From NCBI RefSeq assembly GCF_011064595.1, contig NZ_JAALJI010000017.1, positions 90,833 through 154,832 on the forward strand: a stretch of DNA of 64,000 nt, given 5' to 3'. The first letter of the stretch is position 1, and every line of letters begins with the position of its first letter. The position numbers and the translations under genes were made by a program. The notes under the pieces are model-generated. The model was not told the DNA's origin and did no database searches. It saw only the letters and a list, made by a program, of their open reading frames with translations. This document shows positions 1 to 8,689 of this stretch, one piece after another. The DNA is from Paludisphaera soli (lineage in GTDB: Bacteria > Planctomycetota > Planctomycetia > Isosphaerales > Isosphaeraceae).

Positions 1-2
1 TC

Positions 3-1283
3 TACGGCCTGCTCGCCCGCGCCGACCTGCTGCGGACGGGGGCCGACCTGCTTTTGCTGCCGGTGCTCCTGGTCTGGCTGCTTGGCTCGCGGCGGCCGGG
101 CCGGGCCTCGCGGGCCGCCGCCTTCCACACCGCCCTGATCGCCCTTGCGGCGGCCACGGTGCTGACCGACCTGATCACGATGAGCCTGCGCCTGCCGCTG
201 CAAGACCTGTCGATCCGGGCGATCGTTTCGCTGGTCCTGGAGGGAGACCCGGCCGACGCCCTGGGCCTGGGGATCGAGGACGGGTCTCGGCTCGATCCGC
301 CGGCGCTCCTCTACGTGCTGAACTCGCTGTCGGGGCTGACGTCGATCCTGGGCTACGTCGTGATCCTGGCCTGGGGGGCGTGGGCCGGGCTCGGGCGACT
401 CGTCCGCGCCTTGCGGGGCGGCGGGGTGCCCTCGCGGCGGCTCGCGTGGCCGTCCGGGTGGTGGTCGGCGATCGCGGTCGTCGTGCTGCTGATCCACCCG
501 CTCGCCTTCCAGGCGGGATGGCGGGTGGTGACCGGGGACCGGCCCGGGGATTGGGCGCTGGTCTCGCCCCAGGAAGACCAGGAGGACCGGGCGCAGGTCG
601 TCGAGGCCCAGGTCTTCCGGGCCTACTCCGGGTTCGTCGTCCTGGTCGTCCTGCCGTTCGCGACGGCCTCGTTCCTGCTGCTGACGTCGTCCTCGGTGCG
701 GAGTTCGCTGGGGCCGGGGCTGGAGCTGGCGCTCGACGTGCTGAACTACCTGCCGCCGAGGCGGCGGATCGACGCCCACGGCGTGAGCCGGTTCCTGCTG
801 GGGGGGCGGCGCGCCGCGAGTCGGCCGCCGCTCGACGCGATCCTCCAGGCGCGCCTGCGCGCCCTGATCGAGCTGGCGGCGCGGCGGCACGGCGGGCCGG
901 TGCAGGTCGTGGCGCACAGCCTGGGGTCGATCGTCGCCGTCTCGGCGCTCGACGACTGGGAGGGCCCCGGCGGCGAAGGCGCGGCCCCGATCGTCGACCT
1001 GACCACGATGGGGAGCCCGCTGATGATGCTGGCGGCTCGGCTGCCGAACGAGTTCGGCGCGGGGAGGGCCGACGGCGGCCGTCGGGCGATGCCCGCCGTG
1101 TCCCGCTGGCGGAACTTCTACTACTACCAGGACGCCATCGGCCGGAGCCTCGACCCCGAGGCCGCGCCGAAGGGGCCGCCCCCGGAGTTCCTCCCCGACC
1201 TCCCGCTCGGCGACGGCACGCACACCGACTACTTCGCCGACCCCCGCTTCGCGCGGGCGTTCGCCGGGTCAGCTGGGGGGTGA
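3..1283 (+). CDS. Membrane protein with C-terminal alpha/beta-hydrolase-like domain (5' end outside window)
   Basis: The reading frame is open to the left edge of the window, so the N-terminus is missing; a TTG at 54 is probably not the true start. The visible N-terminal half has several hydrophobic segments (about nt 50-180, 290-400, 460-520 and 630-700) that look like membrane helices. The C-terminal half is soluble and has a nucleophile-elbow-like motif VVAHSLGS (nt 905-928), as in lipase/esterase folds, with a possible substrate role at the membrane. No specific substrate can be named. The stop overlaps the end of the convergent gene by 15 bp. Confidence 0.7.
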   Translation, partial: YGLLARADLLRTGADLLLLPVLLVWLLGSRRPGRASRAAAFHTALIALAAATVLTDLITMSLRLPLQDLSIRAIVSLVLEGDPADALGLGIEDGSRLDPPALLYVLNSLSGLTSILGYVVILAWGAWAGLGRLVRALRGGGVPSRRLAWPSGWWSAIAVVVLLIHPLAFQAGWRVVTGDRPGDWALVSPQEDQEDRAQVVEAQVFRAYSGFVVLVVLPFATASFLLLTSSSVRSSLGPGLELALDVLNYLPPRRRIDAHGVSRFLLGGRRAASRPPLDAILQARLRALIELAARRHGGPVQVVAHSLGSIVAVSALDDWEGPGGEGAAPIVDLTTMGSPLMMLAARLPNEFGAGRADGGRRAMPAVSRWRNFYYYQDAIGRSLDPEAAPKGPPPEFLPDLPLGDGTHTDYFADPRFARAFAGSAGG

Positions 1284-2369
1284 GGCGGGCCGGCAGTTCT
1301 GGGGGTAGATGCGGCAGTAGAGCCGGCGGAACATCGAACTCTGGCTGCTCACGAAGGCCGGGGCCGCCTGCGGGGCCGGCGCGACGACCAGCAGCGACAC
1401 CGCCACCATCGGCGCCGCCTCGCCCGGCGCGGGGGCGAAGCCCGTCGGGGCCGCCTTCGACGGCGCGACCGGGGCCTGGGCGGCCGGGGCCGACTTCGAC
1501 GGCGCGACCGGGAACGGCGCGCCGGGAAGGGCCTTGGTCGGGACCGGCGGCGTGGGGGGCGGAAACGGCTCCACGGGCGCAGTCCGCGCCAGCAGGTCGG
1601 CCGTGGCCGCGTCCAGCTCGGCGAGCACGGCGTCGCGGTCGGTGGCGACGGGCCCGGACGACCAGGCCGCGACGGCGTCGCCCAGCGGGTCGTCTTCCGG
1701 CTCGCTGGGCTCCTTCGGCAGAGTCATGTCCATCCGCCGGATGAGCTTCGACTCGGGGTCGATCCAGATGCGGACGACGGGGGCCTGGACCATCGGCTGC
1801 ATCGCCACGATCCAGGCGGGGCGGCCGTCGAGGTCCCGATCCGGCTCGCAGCGGAGCCCTTGCGAGCGATCGCGGACCCGTTCCAGGGCCTCGGGCTCGA
1901 CCATCAGGGTCGCCAGCGTCTCCAGCAGGATGGGGCCGGCGAGCTGGAGCAGCTCCACCTGGCGCACGTCCGGCGGCGTGGGGGTCGTCCTCATCTCCGC
2001 GATCGGCCCGGGATCGCGTCGGCCGAGGAAGCCGTCGGCCACGAACGGGCTGAACGGCGAGGCCAGGAACGGATTGACCGCCGTCTTCCCCCCCGGCCCG
2101 GCGGCGATCGCGGTCACCCCCTTCGCGTCCCAGAGCATCCGATCCGAGCGGACGAACCGCAGCGGGACCTCGACGCCGAGCGTCGCGGGCTCCCCGCCCC
2201 GGCGGTAGTCCAGCGTCACCGCGCCGCGGTCGGCGTAGGCGGCGAGCCCCCGGTACGCCGCGACGACCTCGCCCAGCCGGGCCTCGGCCGACGGCTCCTC
2301 CGCCGTCGCGGGCGGGTTCCAGGCGAGGACGAGCGTCAAGGCCGCGATCAGGGAGGATCCGTGAGTCAC
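1269..2369 (-). CDS. Secreted protein, outer-membrane lipoprotein-sorting/DUF2092-like
   Basis: The GTG at 2367-2369 is chosen as start because GAGGA lies 7 nt upstream and it opens directly into a signal peptide (hydrophobic core IAALTLVLAW, then ATAEEP). The frame is open a further 37 codons upstream, but without signal-peptide logic. The mature part has a beta-rich pattern (GAVTLDYRRGGEPATL, VRIWIDPESKLIRRMDM) typical of periplasmic LolA-like or DUF2092 proteins that bind a lipid or lipoprotein. It ends in a low-complexity Pro/Ala tail of about 120 residues. Family assignment is from sequence style only. It is convergent with the upstream hydrolase-like gene, with their 3' ends overlapping. 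Confidence 0.65.
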   Translation of the reverse strand: MTHGSSLIAALTLVLAWNPPATAEEPSAEARLGEVVAAYRGLAAYADRGAVTLDYRRGGEPATLGVEVPLRFVRSDRMLWDAKGVTAIAAGPGGKTAVNPFLASPFSPFVADGFLGRRDPGPIAEMRTTPTPPDVRQVELLQLAGPILLETLATLMVEPEALERVRDRSQGLRCEPDRDLDGRPAWIVAMQPMVQAPVVRIWIDPESKLIRRMDMTLPKEPSEPEDDPLGDAVAAWSSGPVATDRDAVLAELDAATADLLARTAPVEPFPPPTPPVPTKALPGAPFPVAPSKSAPAAQAPVAPSKAAPTGFAPAPGEAAPMVAVSLLVVAPAPQAAPAFVSSQSSMFRRLYCRIYPQNCRPASPPS

Positions 2370-2954
2370 CGGAATGTCCTCAACAATCAACAGGTTGAGG
2401 CCTTCGTGCGCCAGGGCCGTCTGGCTTGCCCAGGTCTCGCGGTCTTTCCAAAATGTAGCCGTCCGATCGCGGCCGGGCAAGGAATCCGTGGCGACTCCCC
2501 GCGGGGTGCGACCGATGGTTCGCGGCCCACCAACCGGGACTGATTACGATGTGAGCATCGCTGATTAATTCTAAGGAATAAAGAGATCCGGCGGATGTCG
2601 GGTCGCCGTCCGTAATGGTCGACGAAGGCTTTAGTTGTGGCGATTTTCTGGGGTTGTCGGGGTATGGCGCGGGGTTAGCGATTAGGCACTCCGGATGCGG
2701 TCTCGTGGAAGCCCGGCGCCCCGGCCGCGGCTGCCACGACCGCGCGCCGGCGGTCGTGCGGCGCGAGGCTCGCGGCGTGGTTCGCTGAAAATTCTCTTGA
2801 CGGCCTTTTCGCGAGTCACTGGGCGGCCTCGATGTGGTAGAAGAGAAGGGCTTCGCAGCGTCAAGGTGCGAGCGTCCCGCCCTCGCCTCGACGCCCGCCG
2901 ACGCGCGTCCCGCATGTCCTTGCTGATCGGTTTGAAATTCGGAGGTGTTGGTCC
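2370..2954. other. 585-bp intergenic region with an AT-rich island
   Basis: No convincing gene is seen. Positions 2535-2595 are much richer in A+T than the surroundings and include a short GATG/CATC dyad, so they probably hold the divergent promoters of the flanking genes. A TTGACG at 2797-2802 has no good -10 at normal spacing. Confidence 0.4.
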
Positions 2955-3206
2955 ATGGGCTCTTCCGCGAAGTCTCGGGCGACGGCCGCCGCGATCACCT
3001 CGGCCCTGGTGGCGAGCCTGCTGGGGGCCGGCTCGCTTCTCGGCTGTTCGCCGGCCGAGATGGGCTCGATCGACATGGCCAAGGCCAAGTCGATCGCGGC
3101 GGAGTCCGGCATCGACCAGAAGCGGGGCCTCGCCGGGGGCACCCCCAAGAAGAAGCGCGGGACCACCGTGCAGCCGGGCCTGCAGGGCCGGATGGAGGCC
3201 CGCTGA
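2955..3206 (+). CDS. Small predicted lipoprotein
   Basis: Eighty-three residues. GGAGGT is placed 9 nt before the ATG, a very strong ribosome binding site. The N-terminus has basic residues, a hydrophobic core (ITSALVASLLGAGS) and LLGC at residues 28-31, which reads as a lipobox with Cys31 as the lipidated residue. The mature peptide is short, basic in its second half (TPKKKRG) and has no recognisable domain. A DUF1559 gene follows 92 bp downstream on the same strand. I do not recognise a family; short lipoproteins of this kind are common in planctomycetes. Confidence 0.65.
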   Translation: MGSSAKSRATAAAITSALVASLLGAGSLLGCSPAEMGSIDMAKAKSIAAESGIDQKRGLAGGTPKKKRGTTVQPGLQGRMEAR

Positions 3207-3298
3207 GGCGCCTCCCGCCCCCCAAATCACTCGAAGTCTCGTCATCGTCTCGATTTCTTTTCCCGACTTCCCTCGTACGTCCCAATGAGGTTCCTCCC

Positions 3299-4342
3299 TT
3301 GAAGACGTCCCTTATCCCCCGCTCCCGCGGCTTCACGCTCATCGAGCTGCTGGTGGTGATCGCCATCATCGCGGTCCTGATCGCGCTCCTGCTGCCGGCC
3401 GTGCAGTCGGCCCGCGAGGCCGCCCGCCGCGCCCAGTGCGTCAACAACCTGAAGCAGCTCGCGCTGGCGGCGGCCAATTACGAGTCGTCCGCGGGCATCC
3501 TCCCGCCGGGGCACATCGGGGCCTCGACGCAGGGCGGCACGTCGCTGTACACGGGCGTCAGCGCCTTCGTGCACCTGCTCCCCCAGATGGAGCAGACGCA
3601 GATCGCCAACGCCTACAACTTCGTGGTCTCGAACGCGGCCCCGCACAACCAAACGATGGCCGGCGTGGGGATCTCGGCCCTCTGGTGCCCGAGCGACCCG
3701 GTGGCCAGCCAGCCCTCCGCGCTCGACCCGGGCTACAACGTCTTCACCCCCCCCGGCTCCCGGCAGATGCACCTGAGCTACGCCGCCTGCCGCGGCATGT
3801 GGTACTCGGCCACCCCCGCCGACTCCAGGGACACCTGCCTTTCCACGATCCAGCAGGCCTCGCTGGGCGTGATCTTCCCCAACGGCGCGGCCCGCCTCTC
3901 GGCGATCACCGACGGCACGAGCAACACCATGATCTTCGGCGAGCGGGCCCGGGGCGTGCTGGCCGCGGCCGACCTGCCGGGCTACCACTGGTGGCAGTCG
4001 GGCTGGTGGTCGGACTCGCAGTTCGACACCAACTTCGCCCCCAACGCCCACAAGAACTTCAAGACCCAGATCGCCGTCGACGGCTGGTGGTGGATGCCGC
4101 TCCAGGCCGCCTCGAGCTTCCATCCCGGCGGCGTCAACGCCTCGTTCTGCGACGGCTCGGTCCGCTTCCTGAAGGACTCCATCGCCAGCTGGCCGATCAA
4201 CAACGCCGCCGGCGGCGACCCCGTGGGCCTCACCTACGGCGCCACTTGCTCCGAGCCCCAGATGGGCACCGCCCGGCCCGGCATCTATCAGGCCCTCTCC
4301 AGCAAGTCCGGCGGCGAGATCACCAGCGCCGACGCCTTCTGA
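3299..4342 (+). CDS. DUF1559 prepilin-like protein
   Basis: About 347 residues. The only plausible in-frame start near the prepilin motif is TTG at 3299, with a GAGG about 9 nt upstream. The N-terminus carries the type-IV prepilin signature [18 protein letters not shown] followed by LLPAVQSAREAARR, so it is expected to be cleaved after Gly by a prepilin peptidase and held in the inner membrane. The rest is the planctomycete DUF1559 (SBP_bac_10-like) region with NNLKQLALAAANYES, a CPSDP loop and the C-terminal HPGGVNASFCDGSVRFLKDSI hallmark. The molecular role of DUF1559 is unknown; pseudopilin-like secretion or surface functions are proposed. Confidence 0.92.
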   Translation: MKTSLIPRSRGFTLIELLVVIAIIAVLIALLLPAVQSAREAARRAQCVNNLKQLALAAANYESSAGILPPGHIGASTQGGTSLYTGVSAFVHLLPQMEQTQIANAYNFVVSNAAPHNQTMAGVGISALWCPSDPVASQPSALDPGYNVFTPPGSRQMHLSYAACRGMWYSATPADSRDTCLSTIQQASLGVIFPNGAARLSAITDGTSNTMIFGERARGVLAAADLPGYHWWQSGWWSDSQFDTNFAPNAHKNFKTQIAVDGWWWMPLQAASSFHPGGVNASFCDGSVRFLKDSIASWPINNAAGGDPVGLTYGATCSEPQMGTARPGIYQALSSKSGGEITSADAF

Positions 4343-4382
4343 GCGACCCGCAAGCTCCGATCGATCCCGCTCCGAACCCCGC

Positions 4383-4421
4383 GACGCCCGCCGGGGGCCT
4401 TCAGGCCTCCCGGCGGGCGTC
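4383..4421. terminator. Bidirectional hairpin between convergent genes
   Basis: A stem of 17 bp (4383-4399 with 4404-4421, one bulged T at 4408) closes on a TTCA tetraloop. Its outer 13 bp are perfect (GACGCCCGCCGGG and complement). It lies 40 bp after the DUF1559 stop and overlaps the last codons of the Thg1-like gene on the other strand, so it can terminate both. Confidence 0.7.
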
Positions 4422-5168
4422 GTCGTCGATCAGCCGTGCGAGTCGCCGGCCGTACTCCTCCTTCATCGGCAGGTCGCGGTCGACCCGGATCCGGCGGCGG
4501 GCCGCCTTCACGGCCAGGCCCCGCACCGGGTCGAAGCCTTCCTTCTCGTAGCGTTCCCACCAGAGGCCCGTCCCCCGCCGCTGCCACGCCGGAACCCGGG
4601 CGAAGTTGACGCCGCGGCGGTGGAGCAGGTCGTGCTTGAACGCCGAGGACTTGCCGTGCAGCGCGGCGGTCGCCTCCGCGGGGCCCATCCCGCCCTTGCG
4701 GAGCGTCCAGTAGCACCAGCCGTTGAGCGCGCATCGGCCCGCGTCGGCCTGCCGCCATCGGAAGTAGTCCACCACGTCCTCGCCGCGCGAGCCGACCCAC
4801 GCGCGGGAGTCGAACCAGGCGACCGCGCCGCAGGCCGTCGCGAACGCGGCGCTCGCCAGCGCCGCCGAGAGGCTGACGGCCTTCTCGACCTCGCGGTCGA
4901 ACAGGGCCCAGTCGCGCGGCAGGAGCAGCGAGACCTCGTCGCTCTCGGTGTAGGCGTACGCCCCCTGGAAGCGCTCCAGGAGCGCCCGGGCCACGTCGGT
5001 CATGTGTTCGTGGAAGGTTGCGTCGAACGGCTTCTCGAAGCGATCGGCGGTGAACCGGGTGAAGCCGTGTCCGTCGACCCGCAGGACCACCCAGGCCGAC
5101 GGCGGCAGCCGCAGCGCGTGGTAGCATTCGCCGGCGCGCATCCGGCCCTCGAAGCTCGAAGCCCTCAT
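4401..5168 (-). CDS. Thg1-like 3'-5' RNA polymerase (tRNAHis guanylyltransferase family)
   Basis: 255 residues, the size of bacterial and archaeal Thg1-like proteins. Family motifs are in order: LRVDGHGFTRFT at 29-40 (metal Asp32), YTESDEVSLLL at 73-83 (Ser76, Asp77, Glu78; second metal Asp77), LNGWCYWTLRKGG at 148-160, and FKHDLLHRRGVNFARVP at 177-193 with a following Arg-Gly. Enzymes of this family activate a 5'-phosphorylated RNA end with ATP or GTP and add nucleotides in the 3'-5' direction; bacterial members repair 5'-truncated tRNAs rather than only adding G-1 to tRNAHis. The start overlaps the stop of the upstream kinase gene by 4 nt (ATGA), implying translational coupling. Confidence 0.93.
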   Translation of the reverse strand: MRASSFEGRMRAGECYHALRLPPSAWVVLRVDGHGFTRFTADRFEKPFDATFHEHMTDVARALLERFQGAYAYTESDEVSLLLPRDWALFDREVEKAVSLSAALASAAFATACGAVAWFDSRAWVGSRGEDVVDYFRWRQADAGRCALNGWCYWTLRKGGMGPAEATAALHGKSSAFKHDLLHRRGVNFARVPAWQRRGTGLWWERYEKEGFDPVRGLAVKAARRRIRVDRDLPMKEEYGRRLARLIDDDARREA

Positions 5169-5596
5169 CGCCCCCCCTCGTCGAACCCCACCCGCTCCAG
5201 CCGGTCGAACCCCTCGTCGAGCGTCGGCCGCTGCAGCCGCCGCGCGGTGATGAACAGGGCGGCGTCGGGCACGCGGCCCCTTCCGGCGCGTCCCGCGTTA
5301 CGCCGGAGGCACTCGGCGATCGGCACGTCGAAGAAATAGCCGACGACCGAGGCCCCGCGCTCGCGGGCCAGCCGGATGATCGCCGCGCGGTCCTCGACGG
5401 TCGGGTTCGTGTTGTCGACCACCACCGACCGCCCCCCGAGCAGGGCCTCGTCGAGGAGCCGCATCTGCCGTCTCTGGGGCCGGCGGTTGTTGCGCAGGAG
5501 GTCCTTGCTCACCAGGACGTGCGTGGCCGCGAACCGCTCCCGGTGGAACGTGCTCTTCCCCGCCCCCTGCAGCCCGACGAACACCAGGACTTCCAT
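5165..5596 (-). CDS. P-loop polynucleotide-kinase-like protein
   Basis: 143 residues. It has a Walker A GLQGAGKST at 8-16, an Asp at 32 in VSKDLLR that matches the general-base position of phage T4 Pnkp-type kinases, the family signature VVDNTNPTVEDR at 59-70 and an arginine-rich lid (ECLRRN, 95-100). These are features of 5'-OH polynucleotide kinases and related small-molecule kinases. No phosphatase or ligase domain is attached. The first gene of a two-gene unit, it overlaps the Thg1-like gene by 4 nt. A 5'-OH RNA kinase would produce exactly the 5'-phosphate end Thg1-like enzymes need; this link is an inference from context. A zeta-toxin-like or nucleoside kinase role is less likely. Confidence 0.85.
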   Translation of the reverse strand: MEVLVFVGLQGAGKSTFHRERFAATHVLVSKDLLRNNRRPQRRQMRLLDEALLGGRSVVVDNTNPTVEDRAAIIRLARERGASVVGYFFDVPIAECLRRNAGRAGRGRVPDAALFITARRLQRPTLDEGFDRLERVGFDEGGR

Positions 5597-5671
5597 CGTC
5601 CGCCCCCGCCGGCTCGCCGAGTCCCGCCCGTGCCGACACGATCCGCGGGGCGCGGGTTCGCCGCGTCAGGC

Positions 5672-5923
5672 TCAGAACACGACCCAGCGATAGACGGCGT
5701 ACAGGCAGGCGATCACCCCCAGGATGAGCCACCAGGGCTTCCGGGCGTAGGGGGCGTCCTCGCGCGAGATGTAGGTGTGGCAGTGCGGGCAGCGCTCCGA
5801 TTCCTCGTGGATCGGGTTGCGGCAATAGGGGCAGGGGATCGTCTCGTCGCCGTCGTCGTCGTCCGGCTCGGGATCCTCCCGCTCGTCGTCGTCCCATACG
5901 TCGTCGTCGCCCCAGCGTGGCAT
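5672..5923 (-). CDS. Small zinc-ribbon membrane protein
   Basis: 83 residues in three parts: a very acidic N-terminus (runs of Asp within residues 6-27), a zinc ribbon with CPYC at 31-34 and CPHC at 45-48, and one C-terminal transmembrane helix at about 64-82 (WWLILGVIACLYAVYRW). It is therefore a tail-anchored cytoplasmic zinc ribbon. It lies 75 bp upstream of the kinase/Thg1 pair on the same strand and could be co-transcribed, but the gap is enough for a separate promoter. Similar zinc-ribbon-plus-helix proteins are widespread and without known function. Confidence 0.75.
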   Translation of the reverse strand: MPRWGDDDVWDDDEREDPEPDDDDGDETIPCPYCRNPIHEESERCPHCHTYISREDAPYARKPWWLILGVIACLYAVYRWVVF

Positions 5924-6055
5924 GGCCGCCGATCCTCGTCTCGTCCGGACGCGTTGTTGGGATCCCCGTCGCCGCCCCTCGACCTTATCACCGGCGGCCG
6001 TCGGCGAGAACCCGCCCGTCCTCGAAGCGACCTCCGCCCGCCGATCGCGGCCGAC

Positions 6056-7120
6056 TCACGCCTCGTCCGCCAGCCCGTCCGGGGCCTCCGGCGCGCGGGC
6101 CCGGCCCGGCTGCAATCCGATCGCCAGCCCGATCAGCAGGATCGAGCCGGTCGCGGCCGCCATGAGCGGGCCTCGCAGGTTGCGGGAAGGGGCCGCCGGC
6201 GTCTGGGCCTGGTGCACCAGGGTGCTCCCTACGAAATTCCGATCGTCGAAGAACTTGGCGTCTTCCAGCTTGCGGCGGACCTCCTCCTGCATCCGGGAAA
6301 TCTCGTCGATCCGCCTCTTCTCCAGGTGGGCCGTCACGTCGTCGCGGCTCGCGACGGGCAGGGCGAGCAAGGCCCGGAGGCCGGCCTGCGTCTTCTTCAG
6401 GTCGGCCGCCTTCTCGGGGTCGCGCTCCCGGGCCAGGTCGAGGTCGACCTGGACCAGCCGCTCGGCCGTCGACCGGGCGAGATCCTCGGTCAGCGAGGTG
6501 AACGAGATCGCCGACGCGTCCTCGGGCGAGACGACGCCGGGCCGGCTCGACCGGGAAGTTTGCTCCGCGAGGCGCTCGGTTAGTTGATGCATCTCTTCGT
6601 CGAGACGCTTGGCGTAGTTATCCAGTCTTGAGATGAACCACCGCTGGTCACCGCTCTGGTAGTCGGACTGGAGATTCATGTAGCTCCCGACCACCGCGTT
6701 CACGACCGCCGCGGCCTCTTTCGGCGAGGGGGAGGCGTACGCGACGCGGATGAACAAGGTGTTCCTGGGATTCTCGACCCGCAGGCCGGCCCGGACTTCC
6801 TCGCGCGGCGAGGCCGAGTCCCTGGCCACGGCGGAGTTCGAGACGTCGAGATCCGAAAGGGCCGTATCCAGGATGGGATCCGAGGTGAGCGTGGCCATCT
6901 CGGTCTCGATGACGTGCTCCAGGCCGAGGCCCCGGTCCGGTCCCGAGGTCGAGAACAGCCCCGCCGGGGGCGGCGAGACGCGGATCATCGTATGGGCCTC
7001 GTATTCGGGCTGCACCAGGGCGAAAATCGCGCCGTCGACGGCGGCCGCCGCGATCAGCGAGACGAGCAGGAAGGCCGTCAGGCGTCGTCGGGTCGATCGG
7101 TGCGAGTCGGGCACGTTCAT
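6056..7120 (-). CDS. Wzz/chain-length-determinant-like polysaccharide co-polymerase
   Basis: 354 residues from the ATG at 7118-7120, which has GAGGA upstream; a longer frame to 7210 lacks support. Layout is that of Wzz-type proteins: short cytoplasmic N-terminus, TM1 (LLVSLIAAAAVDGAIFAL), a periplasmic region with a beta start (EYEAHTMIRVSPPP), long coiled helices (about residues 170-290), a Pro-rich segment (QTPAAPSRNLRGP) and TM2 (MAAATGSILLIGLAIGL). These proteins set polymer length in O-antigen or exopolysaccharide export. No tyrosine kinase domain is attached and no wzy or wzx lies nearby, so the specific polymer is unknown. It is divergent from the HisD-family gene. Confidence 0.75.
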   Translation of the reverse strand: MNVPDSHRSTRRRLTAFLLVSLIAAAAVDGAIFALVQPEYEAHTMIRVSPPPAGLFSTSGPDRGLGLEHVIETEMATLTSDPILDTALSDLDVSNSAVARDSASPREEVRAGLRVENPRNTLFIRVAYASPSPKEAAAVVNAVVGSYMNLQSDYQSGDQRWFISRLDNYAKRLDEEMHQLTERLAEQTSRSSRPGVVSPEDASAISFTSLTEDLARSTAERLVQVDLDLARERDPEKAADLKKTQAGLRALLALPVASRDDVTAHLEKRRIDEISRMQEEVRRKLEDAKFFDDRNFVGSTLVHQAQTPAAPSRNLRGPLMAAATGSILLIGLAIGLQPGRARAPEAPDGLADEA

Positions 7121-7268
7121 GGGCCGCGTTCCTCGGTCGTGCTGGAAGAATTCGTTGTTCAGGTTGATTCGGGACGGATAAGTTATCGTCGGGAATTCGG
7201 CCCGGAACAAGAGCCCGTGGCCGAAACGCCTCGGAGGGTCGGGCCCTGGCGGCGTGGCGCGGCGGGTC

Positions 7269-7274
7269 GTATGA
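7269..7274 (+). promoter_or_regulatory. Candidate -10 element of the HisD-family gene
   Basis: TATGAT stands out in GC-rich sequence. No good -35 is visible 17 nt upstream. If transcription starts near 7281, the ATG at 7285 would be almost leaderless, which favours the GTG at 7333 with its purine-rich ribosome site. Confidence 0.35.
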
Positions 7275-7332
7275 TCTCCACCCGATGCCGGAGAAGTCCG
7301 GGCGGATCGACGGGCGAAGGGAAGGGGGGCGC

Positions 7333-8655
7333 GTGGTGGAGACCTGGCTGAAGCGCGGGGCCGACCAGGCGGAGGCGACGGCGGCCGACGCCAAGGTCCG
7401 CGAGACGGTCGAGCGGATCCTGGACGACGTCTCCCGGCGCGGCGACGCGGCGGTCCGCGAGCTGTCTGTGAAGTTCGACGGCTGGGATCGCGAGGACTAC
7501 CGCCTCTCCCCCGCCGAGATCGACGCCTGCCTCGCCGCGCTGAGCGCGCGCGACCTCCAGGACGTGGCGTTCGCGCAGGCCCAGGTGCGGAACTTCGCCC
7601 GGGTCCAGCGCGAGGCCCTGCGCGACGTGGAGGTGGAGACGCTCCCCGGCGTGATCCTCGGCCATCGGAACATCCCGGTGGGCTCGGCGGGCTGCTACGT
7701 GCCGGGGGGGAAGTACCCGCTGCTGGCCTCGGCCCACATGTCGGTCGTCACGGCCAAGGTGGCGGGGGTGCCCCGGGTCGTCACCTGCGCCCCGCCCTAT
7801 CAGGGGAGGCCCGCCGCCGCGATCGTCGCGGCGCAGCACCTGGCGGGGGCCGACGCGATCTACTGCCTGGGGGGCGTGCAGGCGGTCGCCGCGATGGCGC
7901 TGGGGACCGAGACGATCGAGGCGGTCGACATGCTGGTCGGCCCCGGCAACGCGTTCGTCGCCGAGGCCAAGCGGCAGCTCTTCGGGCGGGTCGGGATCGA
8001 CCTGTTCGCCGGGCCGACGGAGACCCTGGTGATCGCCGACGAGACGGTCGACGCCGAGCTGTGCGCGACCGACCTGCTGGGCCAGGCCGAGCACGGGCCG
8101 GACTCGCCGGCGATCCTGCTGACGACCTCGGAGACGCTCGCGCGGGGGACGATGGCCGAGGTGGAGCGGCTCCTGAAGATCCTCCCCACGGCGGCGGTCG
8201 CCCGCCAGGCCTGGGAGCGTCACGGCGCCGTCTGCGTCGCGGCCGACGACGCCGAGATGGTGCGGATCGCCGACCGGATCGCCTCGGAGCACGTCCAGGT
8301 CATGACCCGAGACCCGGACTACTTCCTGGCGAACATGCGGAACTACGGCGCCCTGTTCCTCGGCCCGCGCACCAACGTGGCGTTCGGCGACAAGGTGATC
8401 GGCACCAACCACACGCTGCCGACGAAGCGGGCCGCGCGGTACACCGGCGGGCTCTGGGTCGGCAAGTTCCTCAAGACGTGCACGTATCAGCGGGTGCTCA
8501 CCGACGAGGCCTCGGCGCTCGTCGGCGGCTACTGCTCGCGGCTCTGCGCCCTGGAGGGGTTCGTCGGCCACGCCGAGCAGGCCAACATCCGCGTCCGGCG
8601 CCACGGGTGCCGCGAGGTCCCCTACGGCGGCGTCGTCCCGGCCGAGCTGGAGTGA
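7333..8655 (+). CDS. Histidinol-dehydrogenase-family oxidoreductase, HpsN-like
   Basis: About 440 residues from GTG at 7333, which follows GGAAGGGGGG; an ATG at 7285 is an alternative. Family zinc and catalytic residues are kept: QAEHG, SEHVQV (Glu-His pair), [14 protein letters not shown] and the late [12 protein letters not shown]-dependent HisD oxidises histidinol to histidine, but the loop [18 protein letters not shown] differs from the YPSSVLM of true HisD and matches sulfopropanediol 3-dehydrogenase (HpsN) and similar paralogues, as does the N-terminal TWLKRG. I therefore favour a polyol or sulfonate dehydrogenase over histidine synthesis; no other his gene is nearby. The enzyme should be cytoplasmic. 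Confidence 0.88.
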   Translation: MVETWLKRGADQAEATAADAKVRETVERILDDVSRRGDAAVRELSVKFDGWDREDYRLSPAEIDACLAALSARDLQDVAFAQAQVRNFARVQREALRDVEVETLPGVILGHRNIPVGSAGCYVPGGKYPLLASAHMSVVTAKVAGVPRVVTCAPPYQGRPAAAIVAAQHLAGADAIYCLGGVQAVAAMALGTETIEAVDMLVGPGNAFVAEAKRQLFGRVGIDLFAGPTETLVIADETVDAELCATDLLGQAEHGPDSPAILLTTSETLARGTMAEVERLLKILPTAAVARQAWERHGAVCVAADDAEMVRIADRIASEHVQVMTRDPDYFLANMRNYGALFLGPRTNVAFGDKVIGTNHTLPTKRAARYTGGLWVGKFLKTCTYQRVLTDEASALVGGYCSRLCALEGFVGHAEQANIRVRRHGCREVPYGGVVPAELE

Positions 8656-8689
8656 GTGCGATCGTGGCCCGGAGCTTGGGAGGTCCGCC

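Noticed and set aside
2797..2802. TTGACG as -35 box
   Set aside because: No -10 at 16-18 nt; the only TA-rich candidates are more than 30 nt away.
7285..7332. Start codon of the HisD-family gene at ATG 7285
   Set aside because: No ribosome site, and it lies only a few bases after the candidate transcription start; family similarity begins after 7333. Not certain.
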